Shown one piece after another: positions 50,692 to 60,760 of a DNA stretch of 64,000 nt (its first letter is position 1; each line of letters opens with the position of its first letter). The DNA comes from Cladochytrium replicatum. Taxonomy: Eukaryota; Chytridiomycota; Chytridiomycetes; Cladochytriales; Cladochytriaceae. Made by a program: the position numbers and the translations under genes. The stretch covers positions 1 through 64,000 of the forward strand of contig JAHLKD010000020.1 of NCBI GenBank assembly GCA_025526935.1. The letters run 5' to 3'. The notes under the pieces were generated by a model. That model did not search any database. It had not been told where the DNA came from and saw only the letters and a program-made list of their open reading frames with translations.

Positions 50692-51282
50692 TTATGCTCC
50701 AGACACCAGGCTCCATTCGCTGAAAGCTACATCGAAAGCAGTTCCAGGCTCGGGAGCTGCAGCCATCACGCCAATCTGTACAGGTTCCGTTCCCCAGTTG
50801 TATGTCTTCCTCAAAAGCTCCCAAGCTTTTCCATCGTACGAAATCTCGACCAGAACCGTCCCCTCCGCGTTCCTCAAGATCCGACACCAGAAATCGGCCG
50901 AGTCTTTTCCAAACGTCGAAACGCTCCAGTCGGACCCGTTCTCCCCTCGAGTGATCACGACAGAAGCTCGAGGTGATCCGTTCCAAAACTCGACACCTGC
51001 TTTGATCCAGTTGTCGTTCTCGGCGAGCGGGGAGGCGATGAGGACGGGACCAGCATGCTGGTACTGCTTTCCCAGGGCAGGGATCGTTGTTCGCACGGTC
51101 GCGGTGAATGCACCTTTGGGAGACTCCGTGGTGTGTGTGATGGCATTGCAGAAAGCTTTTCCTGGACGTCGATAAAGGTCGGTGCTCTCCGGCACACTCG
51201 CATTCAGCACGGCAACTTTGCCCTCGACGAACGACATCGTGGCGGTGGAGGCGTCTCTCGTGGTCTCGAGTAATAAAGACAT
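50692..51282 (-). CDS. DUF1349 (concanavalin-like) protein
   Basis: An intronless 196-residue frame. It has the DUF1349 pattern: KQYQHAGPVLIASPLAENDN, WIKAGVEFWNGSPRASVVIT, SADFWCRILRNAEGTVLVE, ISYDGKAWELLRKTYNW and VQIGVMAAAPEPGTAFDVAF. This is a beta-sandwich fold present in bacteria and fungi, with no firm biochemical role. No signal peptide is seen, so it is probably cytosolic. The first ATG (51282) is only 6 bp from the ATG of the divergent ankyrin-like gene; an inner Met at MSFVEGKV (about 51237) would give a spacer of about 51 bp and lose nothing from the domain. Confidence 0.85.
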   Translation of the reverse strand: MSLLLETTRDASTATMSFVEGKVAVLNASVPESTDLYRRPGKAFCNAITHTTESPKGAFTATVRTTIPALGKQYQHAGPVLIASPLAENDNWIKAGVEFWNGSPRASVVITRGENGSDWSVSTFGKDSADFWCRILRNAEGTVLVEISYDGKAWELLRKTYNWGTEPVQIGVMAAAPEPGTAFDVAFSEWSLVSGA

Positions 51283-51288
51283 TTTTAT

Positions 51289-52608
51289 ATGCCTTGTGTT
51301 CCTTTCGAACTGATCGACCAGATCTTGGTGACGCTAGGGCGATGGGCTGGTCAGCCTTTGCTGGCTTTTCAGCTGGCGGCTCAGTTTAGACGAGTTCACC
51401 TTCGCGGCATGTTTATTGGCCTGATCCCAAGTCTCGCAATGGACCGGGCCAGCGCACGCGGCCTCGTCGACGTTCTGCGTCTCCACAAGGAATCTCGCCG
51501 AGTTTCAGAGCTAAAGTACACCACAAGAGCTATGGATGAAGCGAGTCAGAACGGGCACATTGATATCCTCGAATGGTGGGCTCACAGCGGGCTTCCTTTG
51601 AGATGGACCGCGCACACCATGGATTCGGCGAGCGCAAACAACGATCTAACCGTCCTCAACTGGTGGAAAAACAGTGGCCTTGATCCGAGGTGGACGAGCA
51701 CTGCGTTGAGCACAGCGAGCAGAGACGGCCTCATGGACGTTCTCGACTGGTGGAAGCAAAGTGGGCTAAAGTTAAAATGGAACAGCATCGTCATGGATCA
51801 AGCCAGCGCGAACGGTCACGCAAAGGTACTGGAATGGTGGAAGAACAGTGGCCAAGACGTAGGATGGAGCGTGAAGTCGATGGACTGGGCGAGCATGTTT
51901 GGACACATCGAGGTGCTCGAATGGTGGACGAAGAGCGGCCTAACGCTTCGTTGGAGTGTGGACGCAGTAGACTTGGCGAGTGAGAATGGACACGTGGATG
52001 TGCTTGAGTGGTGGACAGGGAGTGGCCTGGAAGTTCGATGGACGGAAGCGGCAATGGACAGTGCGAGCATTAACGACCACGTCGACGTGCTTGATTGGTG
52101 GAAGAACAGCGGACTCCTTTTGATGTGGAGCTCACAATCGGTGGACTTGGCTTGTGCGTACGGGCATGCTGACGTGGTTCAGTGGTGGATTAACAGCGAG
52201 CTAGACGTGAAGTTCACCGCATCAGCGATCGATTTGGCGAGCATGAATGGCCACGTTGAAGTACTCAGAATACTGCAAAACAGCAAGCTGCCCCTTGTTT
52301 GGAGCGAAACGGCTATCTATGGGGCGAGCATGAACGGGCACATAGATGTCTTAGAATGGTGGAAAGAGAGTGGGCTCGAACTCAAGTACAGAGCCGATGC
52401 GATGGACGCAGCTAGTGCGAATGGGAGAATCGAAGTTCTAGATTGGTGGTTGAAAGGAGGGCTTGAAATGAAGTGGACAAAAGGAGGTTGGCAATCAGCA
52501 ATACAGAATGGCGACACGCAGACGGCCGAATGGTGGAGGGAGAACAGGCTTCTCACAAGTGAAATTCCATTCATAGATGAGAAGAAGCGAGCTGTGTTAA
52601 GGTGGTAA
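51289..52608 (+). CDS. 29-residue ankyrin-like repeat protein with F-box-like head
   Basis: An intronless 439-residue frame. The start (PFELIDQILVTLGRW) resembles an F-box-like helix. From about residue 50 to the end there are 12-13 repeats of 29 residues with the pattern MDxASxNGHxDVLEWWxxSGLxLxW, for example AVDLASENGHVDVLEWWTGS. AS.NGH.DVLEWW corresponds to AA..GH.EVV.LL of ankyrin, but the unit is four residues shorter than the 33-residue ankyrin repeat and two Trp take the place of the usual Leu pair. A protein-binding solenoid is expected. Such short-unit families are numerous in chytrids as far as I know. Partners are unknown. Confidence 0.82.
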   Translation: MPCVPFELIDQILVTLGRWAGQPLLAFQLAAQFRRVHLRGMFIGLIPSLAMDRASARGLVDVLRLHKESRRVSELKYTTRAMDEASQNGHIDILEWWAHSGLPLRWTAHTMDSASANNDLTVLNWWKNSGLDPRWTSTALSTASRDGLMDVLDWWKQSGLKLKWNSIVMDQASANGHAKVLEWWKNSGQDVGWSVKSMDWASMFGHIEVLEWWTKSGLTLRWSVDAVDLASENGHVDVLEWWTGSGLEVRWTEAAMDSASINDHVDVLDWWKNSGLLLMWSSQSVDLACAYGHADVVQWWINSELDVKFTASAIDLASMNGHVEVLRILQNSKLPLVWSETAIYGASMNGHIDVLEWWKESGLELKYRADAMDAASANGRIEVLDWWLKGGLEMKWTKGGWQSAIQNGDTQTAEWWRENRLLTSEIPFIDEKKRAVLRW

Positions 52609-52776
52609 ATTCGAGGGACCGTTTGTTAAAACGTTTGAAGCGATTTTCTCATTCTTCTACATGATTACATTGGGCATTTATATTCTATCTCTATCACTTT
52701 TTGAATTTGTTTCTGCACAACGCTAGGTCATAATAATGCAAAGCTTTTGTACACCCAACAGCATCATCATCCCACA
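52609..52776. other. spacer, no gene supported
   Basis: Short AT-rich interval after the ankyrin-like gene; no feature seen. Confidence 0.4.
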
Positions 52777-53129
52777 ATGGTGCATTTTCTATTGATCGCA
52801 AACTGGTTTCACTGGAATACCTTCTTCGTATTGACGAGCAAATCAGGTACGCAAACTAACGCAATCCCATCAATATTCTCGGGCAGCGGTTCAGTGTTCT
52901 GGTTTACCTCAGCATTTAGGCAGAAACAAGCAAATCGAGAGACGGCTTCTGAGATACGCACGGACGGATACTGGTGCCCAAAGCGTCAAGTACTATGTTC
53001 TGGAGAAGGTATTCCAAGGTACTTGTTTTCTGAGCTCATTCTGAATACAAAGTAGAGATCGAGGAGCTGTTTTGCTAGGAAGAGTTTGATGCCCTCAGAG
53101 TCAAGCTCTCAGAAGCTCTCACAAAATAA
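52777..53129 (+). CDS. possible small three-exon gene, unknown
   Basis: Possible exons: ATG 52777 (MVHFLLIANWFHWN) with a GTACGC donor near 52847; then after TTTAG a helical stretch NKQIERRLLRYARTDTGAQS and VKYYVLEK; then after TTTTGCTAG EEFDALRVKLSEALTK and TAA at 53127. The third exon joins in phase through the GTATTC donor at about 53010. The first 15 residues resemble the start of clathrin adaptor sigma chains, but the rest does not. An alternative frame of exon 1 (RKLVSLEYLLRIDEQIR) looks more coding-like but does not join in phase. I cannot name it. Confidence 0.3.
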
Positions 53130-53509
53130 ATGACAAATTAAAAGGTTAAGTTATTCCTGCCGGTCGCTTCTCCGACACCTTCTCCCTCGAATCCGCTTCT
53201 GTAAATCGAATTTTTTAATGAGACCCCGCGGGTGGTCGGTTTGATTTCTGAACTAGTTGCCTCCAGTCTCAATCACATATTCGAAAGCTCCGTGCATTGG
53301 AACTGTCTAATTTTTTGTAAATATGTGTTCGGCTGAATGGGTGTTTGTGTTCATACAGGATTGGAAAATATGGATACTTTGGTCAGTGCTGCGTGAAGAC
53401 AACATTCGCACTGCAACATTGCGACACTATAATCACTATAACGTTGAACAGTCACAACAAAAATGTTTCCAGGGCTGCAAAATTAAAGAGCAAAAACTCA
53501 AAACCGCCC
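53130..53509. other. spacer, no gene supported
   Basis: Low-information sequence downstream of the GH127 stop. No repeat or gene recognised. Confidence 0.4.
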
Positions 53510-55574
53510 TCATTCTCGAATCCAAGTCACCATATGTGATTTCCCTCTGTTTGCCCAAGAATAGTAAGGTATCGCAGTCAGCCCTCCGATTTTAAGTTTC
53601 ACAACACCACCAAAAAGCTCTGAATCCCACACTACTGAAATAGGTTTGCTTACAGGCACAGCAGCAGTGTGAAGGTCAAAATCGTCAGGATTGTCCAATG
53701 ACTCAAAGCAGTAGACAAGGGGTCCACGCATGATTGCATAGCGTCCAACGTTGTCCTCCACTCGCAGATCCGCGCGTATGCGAACGGGATCCATTTGGAA
53801 AGCCAAGGACACAACATCTCCGACCGACCAAAGTCTTGTAAAACTTATGTAACCGCAGATTACTGTTGCGTTGAATGCTTCCCCATTCACAGAAACTGTG
53901 TAGGCCGAGGTGGACCCGGCTTTAATCTCATTTGCATTCATTGGCGAGATCTTGCTGTAGAGAGATGAAGCAACCAACTGTCCGCATGCCCAACCCGGGA
54001 CGCGCAACCGAATGGTAAACACAGCTGGGCAAGTGATATCCTCGATCGTTAAGTCAGCATGACCGTACCATGGGTACTTTGAATCCTGCTTGATTCGAAT
54101 ACGGGTGCCGTCATCGAGTGCAAGGTTCGCTGTCCCCCCAGCGTATAAATTGACATAAATCTCCGACCCGCGCTGAGCATACTGATATCCCGAGACAGAA
54201 GCAAGGAAGCGGGTCATGTTGCCGGGGCAACAGGCGCAACCGAACCACGGCTGGCGCTCATAGTCTCCGAAAGATTCGAGAGGGTTGGGGTAGAAAAATC
54301 CCTTCCCGTCAAGGGAAATTCCAGCCAGAAGGGCATTGTAGAGCGTAAGTTCGAGGATGTCGATGTACTTTGAATCGCCTGTGAGCAAGAACTGCCGGTG
54401 GTTCCAGTACACGTTTGCGATGGATGCACACGTTTCAGCATACGCCGTCGCGTTTGGGAGCTCAAACGCATCGCCGAATGCCTCACCATCGTCCCGAGCA
54501 CCAATTCCTCCGGTCTTTAAGAGAACTACTTAGATGATGCAATATGCGGGCACATGTACTTACGATGTAAAGCTTGGACGACACAACGTCATTCCAAATC
54601 CTATCAATGGCTTTTTTGAACGATTTTTCTGTAGTCAGCGCCGCAACATCGGCCATTCCAGCGTACATGTACCCGGCGCGGACAGCATGACCCACAGCGG
54701 TTCTCTGTTTGACCACGGGGACGTGCGCTTGGTTATACTCCCGGGCTCCATCATGGCCGTCAGGATGGCGAGAGTCCAAAAAGAATTTCGCAAGCTTCAA
54801 GCATCGGCTCTGACCAGTGATCCTGAACAGCCTAACTAGCCCCATTTCAATGATCTGGTGACCAGGAAAAATGGACTGCTTTCCAGGACCAAAAGTAGCT
54901 TCAAGCAAATCCACTGTCCGCAATGCTATGTCAAGCAAGGATCTCTTTCCCGTGGCCTGATAATGCGCTACCGCAGCGTCGTATAGATGGCCGAAGTTGT
55001 AAAGTTCATGGCTTCCAACTCGTTCCAAAGACCATCGTTCAGGCCCGGCAGCGCGTTGCGGATGCTCAGGGTTGAATGTTCGGGCGGTGTACAGGTAACC
55101 GTCAGCTTCCTGTGCAGCTGCAATCTTTTCGATCAACAAGTCCAGATAGAGCGATAGGTCAGGGTCTGGGCGAGCAGACAGCGAAAACGAAGCTCCTTCG
55201 ATAACTTTATATATGTCGGTATCATCGAACGGATACTCAGTATATTCATAGTCCAACCAAGGCTGCCCCTTCAGTGCGGCAGCAGCAGCCTCGAAATTGA
55301 GGACACGTTTGGATGCGATACATTGCTCGAATGCGAACGGGATCGTAACGGCTCGATTGGTCTCGATCCGGGGAGCCCAAAATTTGTCAGTCAATCGAAC
55401 AGAGGTGAAAGGAACCGGTTTGATAGGATAATCACTTGAAAGAAAGGTGTACGGAGGAGGCAGCTCGTACAATGGCTGTTTCTCGTTTCGTGAGACTTTC
55501 TTGTCGTCCAGAAACTCTGCATCGGTTGCATGCGTTCGTTTGTCGTTCGGCACACAGCACCACAATCCCCCCAT
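53510..55574 (-). CDS. GH127 beta-L-arabinofuranosidase, lipid-anchor-like N-terminus
   Basis: Two exons (55574-54564 and 54514-53510) give 671 residues. The body is GH127 (formerly DUF1680): VRLTDKFWAPRIETNRAVTI, DDTDIYKVIEGASFSLSARP, DGYLYTARTF, GHAVRAGYMYAGMADVAALT, ETCASIANVYWNHRQFLLTG and GCACCPGNMTRFLAS. In the family the Glu and Cys of ETC and the two Cys of CCPG bind zinc and one Cys is the nucleophile; all are present. It releases L-arabinose from plant hydroxyproline-rich glycoproteins or arabinan. The upstream GTG frame lacks an ATG, so the protein starts MGGLWCCVPND, a predicted N-myristoylation plus palmitoylation site rather than a signal peptide. With one intron and a mainly bacterial family, transfer is plausible. 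Confidence 0.9.
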
Positions 55575-55798
55575 CGCGATCCACACACTTAAGCGTGGGA
55601 ACTTGCTATCCGGTCACGGGTGTGGAAGAATGGCATTTCGCGCCACACTTTGCATTTACAAACTTTTCGGCAGAACGGACGAACGTTTAATCATTTTGGG
55701 GTGGGATTTCCAGAGACCATTTCGGATATATAGGTGCGGGCCATCCACCACTCTGTCATCGTGCTCTGATCCCCCTGCTTCAACTCAATAGTGATCTT

Positions 55799-56732
55799 AT
55801 GGACGCTGAGATTGCCAGATCATTCCCTCTCGGGTTCCTCTATCCCATCCTCGTATCATGGGAGTTCCCCATCTTCACGTCGGCCGCATACTTCTTCATT
55901 GTCAAGGCTGTCAACCCCCCTCCACGTCCAAAAGGGACGCCAGCTCCGAAAGAGGAGAAGAACAGCGCACTGTTCACGGCGTTCGTTTTCCTTCACAACC
56001 TCGCGCTTTTCGTTTTCTCGGCTGCTACATTCCTGTCAATGACGCCAGTCGTCCTGAGGAACTTTTCGTCAAAATCGTACACCGAAGCTGTGAGTACCGC
56101 CGGAGTATGATTGCAAGCGTCATTATTCTCACACTCGTTCCGAAGTTGTGTGATAAGGAAGGTGACATGTGGACGTCGGGACTTTTTAAGTGGTCTTGGT
56201 TGTTCTACCTCAGCAAGTACTATGAAATCATGGACACTGTCATTCTTCTGGTGAAGGGAAAGCGAACTTCACTCTTACAGTCATATCACCACGCCGGTGC
56301 GATCATCTCGATGTGGTTGGGGTATGTAGACTTTCACATTTTCACCATCTCCACCAACTGACGTCATTCTTTCCCAGTGTTCGAAGCAGGGCGACCGCTA
56401 TCTGGATCTTTGTCGTGTTCAACTCGTTTATTCACACCCTCATGTACTTCTACTACGCGCTGACGACAATCCACATCCGCCCTCCCTCATTGCTGAAGCA
56501 GAGTCTCACTCGTCTTCAGATCAGCCAGTTCTTGATCGGCGGCTCACTTGCGACTTCATACTTGTTCGTTCCCCAGTGCATGAAGCAGCAGCCGGGTCTT
56601 CTTCTTTCGGAAATGTCTGCCTACTATGTCAACGTCAGCTACCTCGTTCCCCTTACGTGGCTGTTCATCGACTTCTTCAAGCAGAGCTACAACGCAAAGG
56701 GAGCAAAGTCGGGAACTAAGAAGATAAACTAA
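55799..56732 (+). CDS. ELO-family fatty acid elongase
   Basis: Three exons join in frame to about 275 residues. It adds malonyl-CoA to acyl-CoA in the ER (3-ketoacyl-CoA synthase step). Family motifs: WLFYLSKYYEIMDTVILLVK (KxxExxDT), LLQSYHHAGAI (His box), FNSFIHTLMYFYYAL (NxxxHxxMYxYY) and a basic C-terminus (KGAKSGTKKIN) acting as ER retrieval. Multiple membrane helices are visible. The His box reads QxxHH rather than HxxHH, a feature of polyunsaturated fatty acid elongases of lower eukaryotes, so C18/C20 PUFA substrates are likely. It is divergent from GH127 with 224 bp between start codons. Confidence 0.93.
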
Positions 56733-56884
56733 CGTAGGAAGTCACCCGTTGTGCAGAGGGCCTGCCAAAATTACTTCGTTTTCGTGTTGAGTATCAACAT
56801 CACTATTGCTGTTTGTGGTGGACATTGGTAATGAATACCGTTTCCCTTATCTTCTTTGATTTCATTCTTGTCTTTGTGGGACAA

Positions 56885-56970
56885 CCATAACCAAACTGAA
56901 TATATTTGCTGTGAACCATGCTGGCACCATAACCAAACTGAATATATTTGCTGTGAACCATGCTGGCACC
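56885..56970. repeat. 42-bp perfect tandem duplication
   Basis: Two copies of a 42-bp unit beginning ATAACCAAACTGAATATATT in the space between the convergent ELO and methyltransferase genes, in sequence that would form the 3' UTR of one or both. Confidence 0.9.
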
Positions 56971-57045
56971 AAATGGTTGTGATTTTTTATAACGACGGCA
57001 ACCAATATGTAGATTGCTAGCGGCAATTCATTATCGGTGTTCCAT

Positions 57046-58912
57046 TCAGTGTGAGTGGGAATGGCCATGAGAGTGATCATGAGCGTGGTCGTGTGAATGA
57101 TCATGAGAATGCTCATGGCCGTTGAACTGATCATGAGAGTGCCCCGAATGCGGTGAGCTCGCGGCATGTCCGGACTCCGTCTTCGGTCCTTGCCCCATGT
57201 CCATCGTACCGTCGACCTTCTTCTCTGCAACAAAAAACCAAGACTCGTATATGTACTTCAGCATGCTGTTCTGGTTTGCTGTGTACGTATTGACAAAGTG
57301 GTTCTCCTCCTGTACGTAATGTAGAGTAAGGGGAATGAAAACCAACAGACGGTTTAGTATGTCACACCAGGAATTGGAAATCGTATTGTAGAATAGTCGC
57401 ACGAAGCTCGTCTTCGTTTAATTCGATAGATGGCTCATTCTGCATCCCTTCCCAGTGATACAGTAATGGACCTAGCGACAGGGAAGTAAGCGTTTCTTCT
57501 TGATGTTAAGCAATGACGAACCAATGTTGATCCAATATCCTCCGGGCCTGAGCGCTTTCTTGATCGTCTCAATATAGTCCAGTACATTCTTTGCAGTGTC
57601 CATAAAATAGCAGGTGACAATGACACTCCATTTTCCTAAGGAAACAAATGAGGAATTTCCCCTCTCCGGAGAGCACATCCATTTACCTGCATTCTCTGGA
57701 TCTCCGTATACTTCCAGGAAATCACCAGCGACCATAGAGAAGTCTACGGTGGGAGGTATGTTTCCCGGAAGAATATCCGGGATCTGTGACGACATGAGGT
57801 GATGCCGTGCCGATCGGCTGTTGGAAAACGAGTGGATCCAGGGGTATACTTCAAACTGTTTTGAGTGCTTTGGTCTATGAATCGGTTGAGAATCCCCTAT
57901 CACACAAACTCTCGAGCGTACTTATTCAGGATGAAGTTTGATGCGAAAAGCTGGATTAAAGGGAATTTGGTCAAATCAATCCACAAGTATAGAGAAGCTT
58001 TACCAACCATGTAAAAACTAAACTCGTTTCCTGAACATACAATGTTAGGATTTAGCAATTCAATGTTTTGGACGTAACTGACCTTGGCATGTGAACCCTG
58101 GCATGGCGATTTCAAGACAACGAAGTCAGTATGATATCACACAAAAGTCCTTGAACATCCCACCAGCTTTTGCAATGTCGTACGCCAGCCTTCCTAACCC
58201 GGCCCCCGGAACAAGGATCTGAATTGAGCCACTGTTGAAAATTTTGAGTCATAAACCGATTCACACTCAACCATTCTTTTCTACTACCGCTGCTCAAATG
58301 GCACGTCATGGAAGAGCTGATCGAGCGTTCTCAGTATCGGTCCGTACGTTGCTTCTCTCTCCGGTCTTCCCTTAACGAGGAATAAATTTTACGCAGTTGA
58401 GCCAATATCTTCGACATACCTCTTCGGACCAGTCTCGAACAAGCTGCCGCAATGTGCTTCTCACTTTGTCCATATCTCCTTCCGTGACGGGAAGCTATTG
58501 ATCTCATCAGCCAAAAGGTTGGGAATCATCATTCATAAAACTAACATCGTCTTTCTTCGATTGTCCAGGCTGGGTCGGCGCAACGTGATCCGCAAGTATC
58601 TGATTGATAAGGTTGGCATTGTACTTTAAGCGCATCTCGACCGCATCCAGCTTCCGTCCGAAGTCCGTGTGGGCCAGAAGTAACTGTCTCTGAGCAGCCT
58701 TTACGAATTTCGGGTCGGAGAAGTCGTTTCTTCGCTTCTGGATCTGTGCCAGGCCGTGTTGGTAATAGTTTCGAAAAGCACGAACAACTTTTTCATAATG
58801 CTTTAAGAATGAGATCAGAATAAATGGTTAGTTCTAGAAGCTTTTCAGTGTACACCTGCTGCTCGAGCAGACGGTCCGCCGGGTCGACGGATTCAGGGTC
58901 GTTGAGGAACAT
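57046..58912 (-). CDS. carnosine N-methyltransferase family protein, His-rich tail
   Basis: Belongs to the N2227/CARNMT1 family, which methylates the pi nitrogen of histidine in carnosine and in some proteins. The start ATG 58912 gives MFLNDPESVDPADRLLEQQ, then HYEKVVRAFRNYYQHGLAQI after an intron. SAM-binding motifs: IQILVPGAGLGRLAYDIA and GNEFSFYM. Then IVTCYFMDTAKNVLDYIETI, LRPGGYWINIGPLLYHWEG, PSIELNEDELRA and YTANQNSMLKYIYESWFFVA, all as in the family. After the family's normal end a linker (KTESGHAASSPHSG) leads to a tail in which His occupies every second position for 12 His (57108-57049). That tail is not part of the usual family. Confidence 0.9.
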
Positions 58913-59729
58913 TTCACACTTTAGTGTTAAGCCACAACCAACCAGTAAATCCACGGGTACGACCATATGAACATATGAATGGAAGTGCTTAGACAACTTC
59001 CCGGCAAAGTGTCCATGCAATCACGTCGAGAATCGGCCCAGTCCCAAATTCAACCGGAATAGAAATGATGCAAGCGGAAACCTTCAAACTCCACTGCTTT
59101 GAGACCGCAACTGGTGGGCAAGATGTTGATACCGGCATGAGGAGGGGTACGAGGTTTACTCCGACTATGTCATGAAGAATCCGTTCTACACACCTGAAAT
59201 GCGGGTCCGATCAGAGCTTTTTGATATGGACTGCAGCGACTAGTGAAGCACTTTATCTCCGTGTGAATCCGGAAAATCATACCACTGTTGCCCCAGTCAC
59301 AATTGAAGTTTGTAAATAGACATTCGCCATAACACATTCCCGTGTTGTGTGGCATGAATCCCTTCCGAGTCAACTTCCAGTCAAGGCTATTCGCAACATC
59401 GGCACGAAGACTTGTTTTCATGCCTTCGGTTTTGGGAGCATATTTTCCAATGAGTATGCAAAGCGTTAACAAGAATCAAAAGAAAACTTTGAGAATGATG
59501 TATAACGAACATAGAGGCAATTGCATTAAGAACACCCTTTGTTTCGCAGGAAGTTCAGACATGTGGCAATGTCTTTCTTTGTCCTAAAACCAATACGGCA
59601 AAGCTCTTTGGGTACTTGGTTCCCGGAATTGATCATCCCAGTCGTGTACCAAAATGAATTTCTTTATGTTTCTGGAAGCCCATGATCCGGCCAGCATGTT
59701 CAGTTTCAATAGCACACTTTCCCAGAAAG
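58913..59729. other. spacer, no gene supported
   Basis: Short minus-strand frames (for example one ending near 59170) lack joinable splice structure. Nothing recognised; possibly more of the decayed duplicate seen just beyond. Confidence 0.4.
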
Positions 59730-60060
59730 TTAGACAGCTTCCCTCTATCCTTCAACAACTGAATAGTGCAAAAAAAGAAGAAAGATACAGCTTTCTTTGA
59801 ACATCCTCAACTGACAGTCCTTTCACAGAGTGAGTCTCGCTTAAGGGGTGAAACATGAGCTTAAGGAAATTTACGGGAAGAACATGTCTGCTTTGAGATA
59901 TTCGAAATCGAGCTAGTGTCCAAGACTGTCCAACGTCTAACCTCTGGAAGTGAGGGTAAAATTGCAAATACATTGCAATTACCATCATAGAGAAATTCTT
60001 CGTCGCCCGTTGGATTACGCATGATTGTAAGGCGTAATGCCGAAATCATCAAGTAAGAAT
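59730..60060 (-). pseudogene. decayed partial copy of the neighbouring unknown gene
   Basis: The segments VLDTSSISNISKQTC and SETHSVKGLSVEDVQRKLYL match, in order, LSDTCSFSEYLKATKN and VQGLSVDDVFKDKRYAS of the intact gene at 60761-63063. DNA similarity is also visible (TTTGAGATATTCG against TTTAAGATATTCG). Frames are broken, so this is a degraded local duplicate. Confidence 0.5.
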
Positions 60061-60760
60061 TGCGGCGCAGCGGGGGAGATATCCTTGGTTGTTGTCAGTA
60101 GTTAAAATCTCCCACGACAACCGTGATGGTGGACCCTTCTGGAATGTTTCTTGAAGAGGCTTGCATTGCTTGGGCCATTGATCACGGCTGCCTCATGCGA
60201 TTCTTCTCGATACTGTTACCTCCCCCTTTCGTGTGATCTATCGGCTACTCAGTAAAGCGAACTATTCTGATGAACAAGCAATGTGCAAAAAACAAATAAT
60301 AAGTATGCTGCTGATAAAGGCACCTCAACTTGAAGTCCTCATATCGCTGATATCAAGGTCCCAAAATAGAGACCAACCCGTCACTCATTCAGAATTCGAT
60401 ATAAAATCCATGAAGGAAAGATCAAAACATACTCATGATGGCAGGATGGGTCAGGAATGATTTTAATTAACCTAACGATGTTTCCGATTGATACGGCCCT
60501 ATTTTTGGAGAGTTCTTGATCGCTGATTGAATCAGCGGTGGACGAGTACATCTGCATCCCTTGCAATGCGTAATTATCATGTTCTAGGAAAATGAACCCT
60601 TCAATTGCATATATTTTTTGGCTAAGATTGTACTGTTTCAAATGACAAATAAATCAATTCTACAGCATCAAAACTCAAACCGATTCGCCTACTTCGACAT
60701 AAAACCTTCAAATCTCAACTGATCACAACATGGTGCCATGGATTCGAATAAAAACCAAAT
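60061..60760. other. spacer, no gene supported
   Basis: A possible extension of the decayed duplicate, but I could not align it. No other feature seen. Confidence 0.35.

Noticed and set aside
52777-53129. Clathrin adaptor sigma subunit
   Set aside because: Only the first few residues (MVHFLLIAN) resemble it; the rest has none of the sigma-chain motifs.
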